DNA of 64,000 bases. Origin: Pseudomonadota bacterium. GTDB taxonomy: Bacteria; Pseudomonadota; Gammaproteobacteria; Burkholderiales; Rhodocyclaceae. The DNA lies in the NCBI GenBank assembly GCA_018241725.1, contig JAFEDI010000045.1, positions 95,894 to 159,893 of the forward strand, given 5' to 3'. Of the stretch, positions 55,313-64,000 are shown in pieces. How positions within the stretch are numbered: position 1 is the first letter of the stretch; each line of letters opens with the position of its first letter. The notes beneath the pieces are model-generated. The model made no database searches. It saw nothing but the letters and a program-made list of their open reading frames with translations, and was not told the origin of the DNA. The position numbers were made by a program, and so were the translations under genes.

Positions 55313-56020
55313 GTGCGCATAGCCTATTTCCTTTCTGCAGGCCTCGCCCTATTCCTGACTGCTGCTACGACGCACGCAGCTGAAGGAGCGACACCCCCCG
55401 CATTTCCGACGGCAGATATCTCGGTCGAGGCGAGCCGCCCTGCCCCCAACGACCAGTTCCGGGCCCAGGTCTATTACGAAACCACTGAAACCAGCCCCGC
55501 CGAGCTGGCCCGCAAGGTGAACTCGGTCGTCGCGCAAGCCTTACAGACGTCCCACAGTTACCCGGCGGTGAAAGTTCGCACCGGCGGTAACATGACCTAC
55601 CCCGTCTATGGCAAGAACGTGCGCAATATCGAGGCCTGGAGGATGCGGTCAACGCTGCTTCTCGAGGCCAATGACTCCGCAGCCCTGTCGGAACTGCTCG
55701 GCAAGCTCCAACAGAGCATGGTCATCGGTGGGCTGAACGCCGCCCCCTCGGCCGAAACATGGAAAAAAATTGAAGAGCAGGCCATCGTGGATGCCCTCAC
55801 TGCATTCGAGGCCCGCGCAAAGCTGGTCGCCGCCAGCCTCCACAAGAAGTGGAAGATCAAACACGTCTCGGTCAACACCGGCGGCATCCAGCAGAAGTCC
55901 ATCATGCCGCTTGCCCGCAGCGCCAGCATGATGGCCGCCGAAGCCGTGCCCGCGCCCATCGAGGCCGGCGATAGCGCTGTCAGCGTGTCCGTCAACGGGC
56001 AGATCGAACTTCTGGAATGA
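55313..56020 (+). CDS. SIMPL-domain (DUF541) periplasmic protein
   Basis: 235 residues with a signal peptide (residues 1-23) from a GTG start preceded by GGAGA. The mature part resembles SIMPL proteins: [35 protein letters not shown] at the start and [19 protein letters not shown] later. Function poorly known. Its end overlaps dtd by 4 bases. Confidence 0.8.
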   Translation: MRIAYFLSAGLALFLTAATTHAAEGATPPAFPTADISVEASRPAPNDQFRAQVYYETTETSPAELARKVNSVVAQALQTSHSYPAVKVRTGGNMTYPVYGKNVRNIEAWRMRSTLLLEANDSAALSELLGKLQQSMVIGGLNAAPSAETWKKIEEQAIVDALTAFEARAKLVAASLHKKWKIKHVSVNTGGIQQKSIMPLARSASMMAAEAVPAPIEAGDSAVSVSVNGQIELLE

Positions 56021-56454
56021 TCGCGCTGATTCAACGCGTTCTCGAAGCCCACGTGACCGTGGAGGAGCGTACCGTGGGGACGATCGGTCCGGGGCTGCTC
56101 GCCCTGGTCGCAGTGGAAAAGGCCGATACGTCGGCCAACGCCGATCGGATGGTGGAACGCCTGCTGGGCTATCGCGTCTTTCCCGACGACGACGGACGGA
56201 TGAACCGCTCCCTGGTGGACTCCGGAGGCGGCCTGCTTCTCGTATCCCAATTCACGCTGGCGGCCGACACGGCCAAAGGAACCCGCCCGAGCTTCACGCC
56301 CGCCGCCGCACCCGACGTCGCCGAAGAACTTTTCAATGCAGTCGTAACCCTGGCCCGCAGCCGCCATGCCTGCGTGGAAACCGGCGAGTTCGGGGCAGAC
56401 ATGCGCGTATCCCTCATCAACAATGGCCCGGTTACCTTTCGCCTCACCGCCTGA
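56017..56454 (+). CDS. dtd: D-aminoacyl-tRNA deacylase
   Basis: 145 residues, normal length. [21 protein letters not shown] at the start, [23 protein letters not shown] in the middle (catalytic SQFTL) and the C-terminal INNGPVTF complete the DTD pattern. Removes D-amino acids from tRNA. Confidence 0.93.
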   Translation: MIALIQRVLEAHVTVEERTVGTIGPGLLALVAVEKADTSANADRMVERLLGYRVFPDDDGRMNRSLVDSGGGLLLVSQFTLAADTAKGTRPSFTPAAAPDVAEELFNAVVTLARSRHACVETGEFGADMRVSLINNGPVTFRLTA

Positions 56455-56977
56455 GGGGGCATACCCCGCCCTGCTCCTCGCGCTGGCCATGCTCGCAGGC
56501 TGCAGCCAGGCGCCGCAGCGGCCGCAGGACTCATCCTCATCTTACTCCCGGCCATCGTCAGCCAATCGCAACTGGATCACCCTTTCCCAGTCCGCGGATG
56601 CCCAGGAGGTCGTGCTCTACGCACTGGGGCTGCTCGACACCGGCTACCGTTTCGGGGGCAAGAACCCGTCCGCCGGGCTCGACTGCAGCGGCATGGTCAG
56701 CTACATCGTCGAACAGGTCAGCGGACGCAGGCTGCCTTACAACGCGGCCGGTATCGCCGAACGTACGCGCCCCATTTCATCCGGCGCAATCCAGCCAGGC
56801 GACCTGGTGTTCTTCAACACCCTTGGCCGCTCTTATTCCCACATGGGCATCTATCTCGGCGACGGCAAGTTCATCCATGCCCCCAGCAGCAAGGGAAAGG
56901 TCCGCGTCGACCGTCTCGACAACCGCTACTTCGCGGAACGCTTCGAAGGCGCCCGAACCCTGATGCCCGGGAGCTAA
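56423..56977 (+). CDS. NlpC/P60-family lipoprotein (cell wall peptidase)
   Basis: 184 residues. Lipobox LAGC near residue 28, so outer-membrane lipoprotein. The NlpC/P60 domain has [14 protein letters not shown] (catalytic Cys), [24 protein letters not shown] (His) and the typical end. Cleaves peptidoglycan stem peptides. Starts inside dtd (32-base overlap). Confidence 0.85.
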   Translation: MARLPFASPPEGAYPALLLALAMLAGCSQAPQRPQDSSSSYSRPSSANRNWITLSQSADAQEVVLYALGLLDTGYRFGGKNPSAGLDCSGMVSYIVEQVSGRRLPYNAAGIAERTRPISSGAIQPGDLVFFNTLGRSYSHMGIYLGDGKFIHAPSSKGKVRVDRLDNRYFAERFEGARTLMPGS

Positions 56978-56997
56978 CGCCCTCCGGGCACCGGCAC

Positions 56998-58023
<1,026 letters not shown>

Positions 58024-58082
58024 TTACATCCAGAAACGAAATGCCGCAGGAACTTTCTCCCCCGGCCTCTACACTAATAAAC

Positions 58083-58186
58083 AGATGGTGCTGAACCGTC
58101 TCCCGCTATACCTCCCTGAGCGGGTGCCTTGAGCAAGCAAGGCATTTTTCGACCCCCGGCGCTCCCCTTGCCGGGGGTTTTTTATT
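58083..58186 (+). ncRNA. Candidate small RNA with an anti-Shine-Dalgarno loop
   Basis: Three consecutive hairpins: CCCGCT/AGCGGG (58101-58106, 58118-58123) with loop containing CCTCCC (58110-58115); TGCCTTG/CAAGGCA (58124-58130, 58137-58143); and a terminator. No ORF of its own. Compare with bacterial cuckoo-type sRNAs, which display CCUCC loops. The 5' end is only estimated from a TACACT -10-like sequence. Confidence 0.55.
58152..58186 (+). terminator. Strong rho-independent terminator
   Basis: CCCCCGGC and GCCGGGGG form an 8-bp stem (58152-58159, 58169-58176) followed by TTTTTTATTT on the plus strand. No protein gene is transcribed into it, so it most likely ends the candidate small RNA. 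Confidence 0.85.
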
Positions 58187-58425
58187 TCGCCACGCACCCA
58201 GATTCTGCCTTGAGGCGCGGCTCCGCGTGAACGAACAGAATTTTAAGCCGAAGCCCAACCGCTGACATATCTTCTCGCTCACCAACACAGCTACAACATC
58301 ACTTAAGAACATATCTAGTCGCCCCTGATATATTCCATCTGGCAACCTGCCTGGCGGGCTGGAACGCTCGCCGCTGACCACCCGCCCAAGCATCTCGCAC
58401 AGAATCCAAAGCTCCAAAGGGGCCT

Positions 58426-58600
58426 TCAGCCCCACAAGCGGACCACCGCCCGCATCAGCCAGCGCAGGTTGTACCTGGCAGCACACAGTACCGGGTGCAG
58501 CAGATCGCCTTCCGATCCCTTGAGCCAGTTCCGCCCTAGTCCGCAGTCATCCTTCAGGCACCCGATCACGGGTTCCATAGCCTGGCGGCATTTGAGCAGT
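58426..58600 (-). pseudogene. IS5-family transposase C-terminal fragment
   Basis: About 51 codons from EPVIGCLKDDCGLGRNWLKG to LRWLMRAVVRLWG and stop, the typical C-terminus of IS5-type transposases. The rest is missing; the left side joins sequence of another element near 58600. From 58187 to 58425 I see no gene. Confidence 0.75.
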
Positions 58601-58604
58601 CGGG

Positions 58605-58740
58605 AGCAGTCGGCGCGCCTTGGCGCTCAGGCTCTTGATCTCGTCTATGCCGACGAGACGGTGATCCAGGTGCTCAAGGAGGCTGGACGAGCGGTGCAGA
58701 CGAAGAGCTACCTCTGGATGCAGGCCAGCGGGACGGGACC
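58605..58740 (+). pseudogene. IS66 TnpC transposase fragment
   Basis: VYADETVIQVLKEAGR and VQTKSYLWMQASGTGPP match the catalytic centre of IS66 transposases. Only about 45 codons remain between an IS5 and an IS3 fragment. Confidence 0.7.
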
Positions 58741-59017
58741 ACCGATGCGATCTGGAAGCCGCCCGATCCTGGGCCAGCGGTTTCGTGCAGTGGTACAACG
58801 TCGAGCATCGCCACAGCGGCATCCGCTACGTGAGCCCCCATGCGGGAGAGGATCAGGCGATCCTGGCGGCGCGTCACGCACTCTATGCCCAGGCCCGAGC
58901 ACGTCATCCTGCGCGCTGGACGGGCAACACCCGGGACTGGTCACCCATCACCGCACCCTCAATCCCGAGCGAGACGTAGTCGTTGCCATGGGGAATAAAC
59001 AGCAAAGAGCTGCATGA
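58741..59017 (+). pseudogene. IS3-family transposase C-terminal fragment (frameshifted)
   Basis: FVQWYNVEHRHSGIRYVSPH and ILAARHALYAQARARHPARW are the end of an IS3-type integrase domain. A frameshift near 58945 separates it from the terminal TLNPERDVVVAMGN and stop at 59017. Confidence 0.75.
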
Positions 59018-59079
59018 ATCAGGCGACAACTAGCTTGACGCGCGCCGCAGGCCCTAATTGCTTGCTTCGGCTCGCGGGG

Positions 59080-59395
59080 ATGTGTGCATGCGCCGTTCCT
59101 GCTGCGCTCGGACAACGACCTGCTCTTCACCGCAGCTACACAGCACTGGTAAAAGCTATGGCCTGAAGCAGAGGAGTTCCTACCCCCTCCTTACACCCCG
59201 CAGCAGAACGGGCTGGTGGCGCGGATCATCCGCCCCCTCAAGGAGTAGTGCATCCATCGGCACCACTTTGAAACCCTACAACACGCCAGCTCCGTGATCG
59301 GCGGTTGGATCCTGTTCTACAACCACCAGCGGCCCACCAGGCTCTGAATATGAAGACACCCGCTAAGGCATTCGCTTTAGCGGCATGACCTGTGC
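59080..59395 (+). pseudogene. Second IS3-family transposase fragment with several stops
   Basis: Broken stretches LLRSDNDLLFT, PPYTPQQNGLVARIIRPLKE, HRHHFETLQHASSVIGGWI and FYNHQRPTRL, followed by MKTPAKAFAL, belong to an IS3 integrase core. In-frame stops and frameshifts show decay. It differs from the fragment before it. Nothing else is seen from 59396 to the tRNA. Confidence 0.72.
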
Positions 59396-59515
59396 TGGAT
59401 TTGCCGGGTCTACACAAATAAAGAGAATGCCTTCGTCACGACAATCGCATGCGATCAGCGCGCTTGAATTTCAAGCCCCAACCCGTCCCCAGGTTGGGGT
59501 AACTTCGCTCCCAAT

Positions 59516-59600
59516 TGGTGCGGGGCAAGGGACTCGAACCCTCACGCCTTACGGCGCTGGAACCTAAATCCAGTGCGTCTACCAATTCCGCCAACCCCGC
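59516..59600 (-). tRNA. tRNA-Leu (anticodon UAG)
   Basis: Complete tRNA with CCA encoded. Acceptor stem GCGGGGT pairs with GCCCCGC (G-U at the last pair), the D-arm is GGCGGAATTGGTAGACGC, anticodon stem CTGGA/TCCAG carries loop TTTAGGT with anticodon TAG, a long variable arm (class II, typical of Leu) is present, and the T-arm contains GGTTCGAGTCC. Flanked by mobile-element debris on both sides. Confidence 0.95.
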
Positions 59601-59639
59601 AATTCAGGGCCGGGAGTGTATCCGAAGGTATTCGTAAGT

Positions 59640-60480
59640 GCAAACGCCAACTTTGTGGGTTGGTAGTTATCGGAATCAATGGAATGGGCGCCTGCATCCG
59701 ATACTGCATTGCTGTACCAGAGTGGCAGCGCGTATCACCGAGCGCGCAAGTTTGAGGGCTTCGGGCATATCGCCAAACCGATGTTGCCACAATTCATGAG
59801 GGCACACGTGAAGAGCAACAAGAACGATGCGGCAGATGCCAAGGCAATCTGCGAAGCGGTCGCCAGGCCGAACATGCGCTTTGTCCCTATCAAAAGCGTC
59901 GAGCAGCAGGCAGTGCTTTCGCTCCGTCGGGTTCGCCAGGGCTTCGTTGTCGCACGCACCGCCTCAGCCAACCAGATCCAGGGATTGCTCGTGGAGTTCG
60001 ATCTGGTGCTTCCAACAGGACTCTGCGCGTTACACAAACAGCTACTGGTGTTTCTGGACGGCGTCGGTGATCAAGTGTCAAAAGTGTTCCGGCGCCTGCT
60101 CGAACATCTGGTGGAACTGGACCGACAAGTTGGCGAACTCGAGGTGCAGATCATGCAATGGCACCGCAGCTGGATCCAGAGTCTGCGCTTGGAGGAGATC
60201 CCAGGTGTCGGGCCGCTGACCGCCACTGCGCTGATAACCTCGATTGCGGATGCCCCAAGCCAACATTCCTGCGGCGGTAAGGTGACACTGCTGGGCATCA
60301 GCAAGCGCGGCGATGTGTAGATCCACGGTACCCAGGCCGCTCTGTCGGCTGCAAAGTGACACGCAAAGTTGAATTCCTGGCTCGGCAAGTTAGTTGTTTG
60401 AGCGACGAAATCCGAATGTGGCCGCCGTCGCCCTGGTGAACGAGAATGCGAGAACCTTGTGGGCCTTGCTTGCCCATGGC
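59640..60480 (+). pseudogene. IS1111-type (IS110 family) transposase remnant, N-terminus missing
   Basis: Frame open from about 59640: SAYHRARKFEGFGHIAKPML, VKSNKNDAADAKAICEAVARPNMRFVPIKS and LEEIPGVGPLTATALI are typical. A stop (TAG) at 60318 breaks the C-terminal TLLGISKRGDV-IHGTQAALS, and further stops follow up to about 60480 (NVAAVALVNENARTLWALLAHGWEFQ). The N-terminal DEDD start is absent. Confidence 0.78.
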
Positions 60481-60539
60481 TGGGAGTTTCAGGTCGATTA
60501 CACGCCGAGACTAACGACCGTATGTCACCGACAACGAGC

Positions 60540-60838
60540 GGACAGGTACGTCACCGATTGCTCTGGCAATCACGTAGCGATGACGAAACAGGTAAGCCCC
60601 GGGTTGTTTGGCCAAACCTACGGGCCGGAACATCGCCCGCGTGAAAGCGAGCCGACCTCCGCGAGGTCTTCCATGGCAAGAGGGACTGAGAAACCGCGAT
60701 CAGGAGGAATGCAGACGACGGCATTTACGACACAGGCGCGAGCCCATGCCGAAGGTGCTGGTGCGCCCCCAGCCGATGGGGTGGCTTGGGTGCAGATCAA
60801 CTGGGAACAGGTCACCGAAGAAGTCACGCGGCTATAGG
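60540..60838 (+). mobile_element. Group II intron remnant, 5' part
   Basis: Non-coding intron-like sequence (for example CATCGCCCGCGTGAAAGCGA near 60630) leads to the start of the intron-encoded protein at 60709. The element continues after an inserted IS4-family element at 62134. The 5' boundary is not clear. Confidence 0.6.
60830..60838. repeat. Left copy of 9-bp target duplication
   Basis: GGCTATAGG, identical to 62134-62142, flanks the IS4-family element. Confidence 0.85.
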
Positions 60839-62133
60839 CATTGCGTTGTACACAACTCTTCGAGCCCTCATAAACTCCCGTTTTGAGTGATTTTTCGGAC
60901 AAGCGATGATGTGGGCGGAAGAGGAGTTTGGCGGTGCGGAGTTGGGCGACAAACGCTTGAACAAGCGACTGGTGCTGCTGGCCGATCGGCTCGGGGAGCA
61001 GCCTTCGGCGAGTATTCCGGAGGCCTGTCGAGGTTCGGCGGAAATGCATGCGGCGTATCGTTTCCTGGGCCGCGAGGCGGTGGACTGGCGCGAACTCATG
61101 CAACCGCACTGGGACGCGAGTGCGCGGCGCATGCAGGCGCATCCGGTGGTGCTGTGCATCCAGGACACGACCGAACTGGATTTCGAGGGCGTGGATGTGG
61201 GCGCGGGCATTCAAGCAGGGTGAGGCGCCGCGGGAGGGAATTCCCGAGAGCCTGCGCTGGCTCGAAGGCTACGCCCGGGTGGCCGAGCAGGCGCAAACCC
61301 TGCCCGAGACGCGACTGGTGTATGTGGCGGACCGGGAAGCGGATATCGTGGAGTTGATGCGCCGGGCACGCGACCTGGGCACGCCGGCCGACTGGCTGAT
61401 CCGCTCGCAGCATGACCGCTCGCTGGGCAAGGGCGTGCCGAAACTGAGCGCGGCACTGGCCGCGGCGCCCGTGCTGGGCGAAGTGCAGTTCCAGATGGCC
61501 TCGCGCCAGGGCCACGCTGCGCGCACGGTACGGCAGGAAATCCGCGTGCTGCGCCAGGCGCTGCCCGATGGCGGGGGCGGAACGGTGAGCGTGGTGCTGG
61601 GGAGCGAGGTCGGTGCGCCGAGCGGTATAAAACCCGTCCAGTGGCGGCTCCTGAGCAATCGCGAGGTGACCACGCTCGACGAGGCGATCATGCTGATCGA
61701 TTGGTATCGGGCGAGGTGGGAAGTAGAACTTCTCTTCCACACCTTGAAAAACGGTTGTCGCGTCGAGGCGCTGCAACTCGACACCTACGCGAAACTGGAA
61801 CGTGCCATCGCGCTGTATCTGGTCGTGGCCTGGCGGATCGGCCACCTGATGCGCCTCGGACGCACCCATCCGGAACTGGATGCCGGCATCGCGTTCGAGC
61901 CCGACGAAATCCGCGTCGCTTACGCGCTGCACGGCAAACGTCCGCCGCCCAAACCCAAGGTCAATCAGATCCTGCGCCTGATCGCCATGCTCGGCGGCTT
62001 CATCGGGCGCAAGGGCGACGGCGAGCCCGGCGTAAAGAGTATCTGGATCGGGCTGCAGAAGATTCGAACGGTAATTCAAGCACTACCCCTCATCGAGGTT
62101 GGGAATGCAGGGCGAGATGTGTAGAACGCAATG
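60839..62133 (+). mobile_element. IS4-family element inserted in the group II intron gene
   Basis: 1295 bases. Terminal inverted repeats start CATTGCGTTGTACACA (left) and, on the opposite strand, CATTGCGTTCTACACA (right), followed by weaker similarity. Flanked by a perfect 9-bp target duplication GGCTATAGG, so it arrived by transposition after the intron was already present. Its transposase gene is damaged. Confidence 0.85.
60906..62124 (+). pseudogene. IS4-family transposase with deletion and frameshift
   Basis: First part MMWAEEEFGGAELGDKRLNK to QDTTELDFEG (DDE first Asp) ends at a stop near 61223. The remaining frame resumes around QGEAPREGIPESLRWLEGYARVAEQ and contains LVYVADREADI, LLSNREVTTLDEA and YRARWEVELLFHTLKNGCRVE (catalytic Glu). 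About 50 residues are missing at the junction near 61200. Most of the DDE domain is otherwise preserved. Confidence 0.8.
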
Positions 62134-62142
62134 GGCTATAGG
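62134..62142. repeat. Right copy of 9-bp target duplication
   Basis: GGCTATAGG, identical to 60830-60838. Confidence 0.85.
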
Positions 62143-62704
62143 GGCATATTGCCAAGGCGACACAGGCTGGCAGGTGGAACAAGGTGCGTGAAGTGCTGGG
62201 AAAGAACAAGGCTCCCACGCAGGCGCAGGTGATCATGTCGCCCAATCCGATCCTTCGGGGCTGGGTGATGTACCACCGGTACATCGTGGCTGCAGCGACC
62301 TTCTCAGGGATCGATCATCTCGTGTGGACCAAGCTGTGGGTGTGGGCTAAACGCCGCCACCCTCGTAAGCCCATTCGCTGGATCAAGGCGCGGAACTTCG
62401 AGCGCCACGGTCTGCGCGATTGGGTCTTCGCATGCACCAATCGGCCGCCGGAATTGGCCTTCAGACCGATGCTGTTCCGGCTGGCTGGGCTGCCCATCAA
62501 GCGCCACACGAAGGTTCGCGGCGATGCCAACCCGTTCGACCCGACGCGGACGGCATACCTCCTGCGTCCCACCAATGTTCTCTGACTCCGTTGTGATGCA
62601 CCCGGTTCGATTTCGGGCTGCAGGAAGGCTTGAGCTGTGTGCGGGGAAACTCGCATGTACGGTTCTTAGGAGAGAGCACGCCGGCAACGGCGTGCTCTTA
62701 CCCG
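62134..62704 (+). mobile_element. Group II intron remnant, 3' part with domains V and VI
   Basis: After the reverse-transcriptase remnant, domain V is seen at 62632-62665 (AGCTGTGTGCGGGGAAACTC followed by GCATGTACGGTTC), the catalytic hairpin of group II introns. Domain VI follows as AGAGCACGCCG/CGGCGTGCTCT with a GCAA loop (62673-62698) and a presumed 3' end near TACCCGAC. The intron lies at the edge of an IS66 transposase gene on the other strand. Confidence 0.75.
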
Positions 62705-63200
62705 ACGGTAAAGCGCGCCAGTCCTACGAATTCGGGGTGAAGGTGGGCATTGCCACCACCACTGTAGTCGAGCTTCTGCGCTACGTCCTCGCCGATGCGT
62801 TTCATCTGGCAGCCACAGGTGCAGAAGGTGGCGTCCGGTTCGTGATGGATCTCGGTGCTAGGCAGTTCGGGCGGCGGCGGCTTGCGCTTGGCTTGGCCCT
62901 TGGGCTCCGACGGTTTGCCGGAGAGCTGCTCGAGCTCTTCGGTCATCGCGGCGAGGTCCGCTTCGACCGTCTCCTCGAACAGTTGGGCCTGCTCCGCTGG
63001 CAGACGCTCGGTCTTGACTCCGAAGCGCCAGCGTTTGTGAAGTGCCAGTTCGTGAGTGAGCTGGTCGATCTTGCTCTGGCGCGAGGTGAGCTCCTGATCC
63101 TGCGCGATGAGCGGGCTGCGCAGGGCGTCGGGTCCAGTTCGTGGAGATTGGTGGGGAGAGCGATGCGCAGATCACGCCGCCGGTGCAGCGCCACAGCCAT
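62698..63200 (-). pseudogene. IS66 TnpC transposase, N-terminal part, frameshifted
   Basis: LRIALPTNLHELDPTP is followed by a frameshift near 63120, then LIAQDQELTSRQSKIDQLTH, RWRFGVKTERLPAEQAQLFE, MTEELEQLSGKPSEPKGQ and the zinc-ribbon ATFCTCGCQMKRIGEDVAQK. The protein breaks off at the group II intron end near 62700, so the catalytic domain is missing. Confidence 0.78.
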
Positions 63201-63247
63201 TGGGGCAACTCCGGATGGTGGACCGTCAAATCATCCGGATCGCACCG

Positions 63248-63544
63248 TCATCCCCGAGCTGCTGCCAGGGCAGACCGAGCACCAGGGCGTCGAACCGGGC
63301 CTGGGATAGGGTTAGGGAACCCTTTCCCTCCATCCCCCTGATTGAGCCGACGACAGGCGAGCCAGATCCCCTGGCCATCGTGGATCAGCACCTTCATCCG
63401 GGTACCCCGTCGGTTGGCGAAGAGGTAGGCGTGATGCGGGCGCGCTTCGCCGAAGACCTGTACCACCTGCGCGAGAATCGTGTCCATGCCGGCCCGCATG
63501 TCGAGCGGAGCCACCGACAGCCACAGGGCTTCGACCCGGATCAC
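63248..63544 (-). pseudogene. IS66 TnpB protein with altered C-terminus
   Basis: VIRVEALWLSVAPLDMRAGMD and RPHHAYLFANRRGTRMKVL are typical of IS66 Orf2, then after CRRLNQG the usual C-terminal part is replaced by out-of-frame sequence. The GTG start overlaps the tnpA stop by 4 bases. Confidence 0.7.
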
Positions 63545-63893
63545 CCGAGCCACTCGCGCAGCCAGGCCCCACAGGCGGCGGCCGAGGACGCGGGCCACTC
63601 CACCGTGATCACTGCGGCGCCTTTGCGTAGTTCCAGGCGGATGGGGGCATCGAGGCTTGGGGAAAGTGGCACCGGGACAAAGCCGCCCATCGGCTCGGAT
63701 GCCGCCATCCGTAACGGCAGACAGGACAACTCAGGCGGCGCGATGCCCCGCTCGCGCATCCAGCGGCGCAGCCCCCGTTCGCCAGCGCCACCCCGGCGAC
63801 CGACGCGCCCGGCTCGCCGCGGGCTTCGATCAATGATCGCTTGAACGCCTCGGAGTGGGTGCGACGGATACGGCGAGGCTTCGTGACGTTCAT
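63541..63893 (-). pseudogene. IS66 TnpA protein, frameshifted
   Basis: N-terminal helix-turn-helix part RRTHSEAFKRSLIEARGEPG reads in one frame to about 63765, and the C-terminal part MRERGIAPPELSCLPLRMAA to LREWLG in another. About 13-16 bases seem to be missing at the join. Confidence 0.72.
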
Positions 63894-64000
63894 GTAAGTG
63901 TCCGCTTCTATTGGCTAGTGGACACTATGTTTAGCGAGCTAAGGGGCTAGGGGAAGATGGGATTGCCGGGCGCCTACGGGTTTTGCGCGGAGCCTGGAGA
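63894..64000. other. Terminal region of the IS66 element and unassigned end of window
   Basis: GTAAGTGTCCGCTTCTATTG follows the tnpA start and resembles IS66 ends; TGTCC and GGACA form a short inverted repeat around 63899-63924. No gene is seen in the last bases. Confidence 0.35.

Larger units (their letters stand above)
60709..62585 (+). pseudogene. Group II intron reverse transcriptase/maturase, split and deleted
   Basis: Begins MQTTAFTTQARAHAEGAGAPP with AGGAGG site; the N-terminus runs to EEVTRL at 60833, is interrupted by the IS4-family element, then resumes at 62134 as GHIAKATQAGRWNKVREVL. Here the RT palm and fingers are missing; the frame continues directly with the maturase/C-terminal part NPILRGWVMYHRYIVAAATF to YLLRPTNVL. 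A TAG within the target duplication also stops translation. Inactive. Confidence 0.75.

Noticed and set aside
58106-58486. 126-codon minus-strand ORF
   Set aside because: Covers the terminator and the IS5 fragment in a different frame; not protein-like.

Overview
The window is a GC-rich chromosomal segment of a betaproteobacterium. Gene content (AorABC-type tungsten aldehyde oxidoreductase, tungstate ABC transporter, DUF3567, GlcDEF plus lactate/glycolate permease, PrpE, TAXI-type receptor) points to the Rhodocyclales/Zoogloeaceae (Aromatoleum, Azoarcus, Thauera and relatives). This placement is inference from gene content; no rRNA or marker gene was compared.

Left third (1-20.8 kb): a minus-strand biuret-utilisation operon runs allophanate hydrolase, BMP-type binding protein, two permeases, biuret hydrolase and ABC ATPase, with a 9-bp inverted repeat in its promoter. 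It is followed by a TAXI receptor and xanthine phosphoribosyltransferase. A long minus-strand set then couples aldehyde:acceptor oxidoreductase (aorABC), a MoaD-like carrier, an unknown small protein and the tungstate importer TupBCA, so cofactor-metal uptake and the metalloenzyme lie together. Next is an organic-acid uptake locus: two paralogous MHS-type MFS symporters, a LysR regulator, a periplasmic binding protein and an AbrB-family membrane protein.

20.8-24.4 kb is a lower-GC mosaic that reads as a small array of integron gene cassettes without a visible integrase (CALIN-like). It has one intact attC site of about 72 bp, one attC split by an IS1111-type element, a truncated attC, four cassette-style small ORFs (one a tandem-repeat protein, one resembling the C-terminal domain of EF-Tu) and a degraded IS110 transposase.

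24.3-58 kb is mostly chromosomal backbone: a tetR/ABC1-kinase/transglutaminase cluster; moeA behind a remarkable group of TTTTTC-N4-GAAAAA palindromes; capA-like; prpE and acuI; a response regulator with a degenerate GGDEF domain; HDOD protein; uup; a hemP/bfd iron locus; a glycolate operon (glcC divergent from glcDEF-permease-usp) with two identical inverted operator copies; htpG; a sensor kinase; greB; metY; small envelope proteins; dtd; an NlpC/P60 lipoprotein; hemB; and a candidate small RNA.

The right end (58.4-64 kb) is a graveyard of mobile elements around a tRNA-Leu(UAG): IS5, IS66, IS3 and IS110 fragments, then a group II intron remnant whose reverse-transcriptase gene is split by an IS4-family element with a clear 9-bp target duplication, then a degraded IS66 element. 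Almost none of these transposases is intact.
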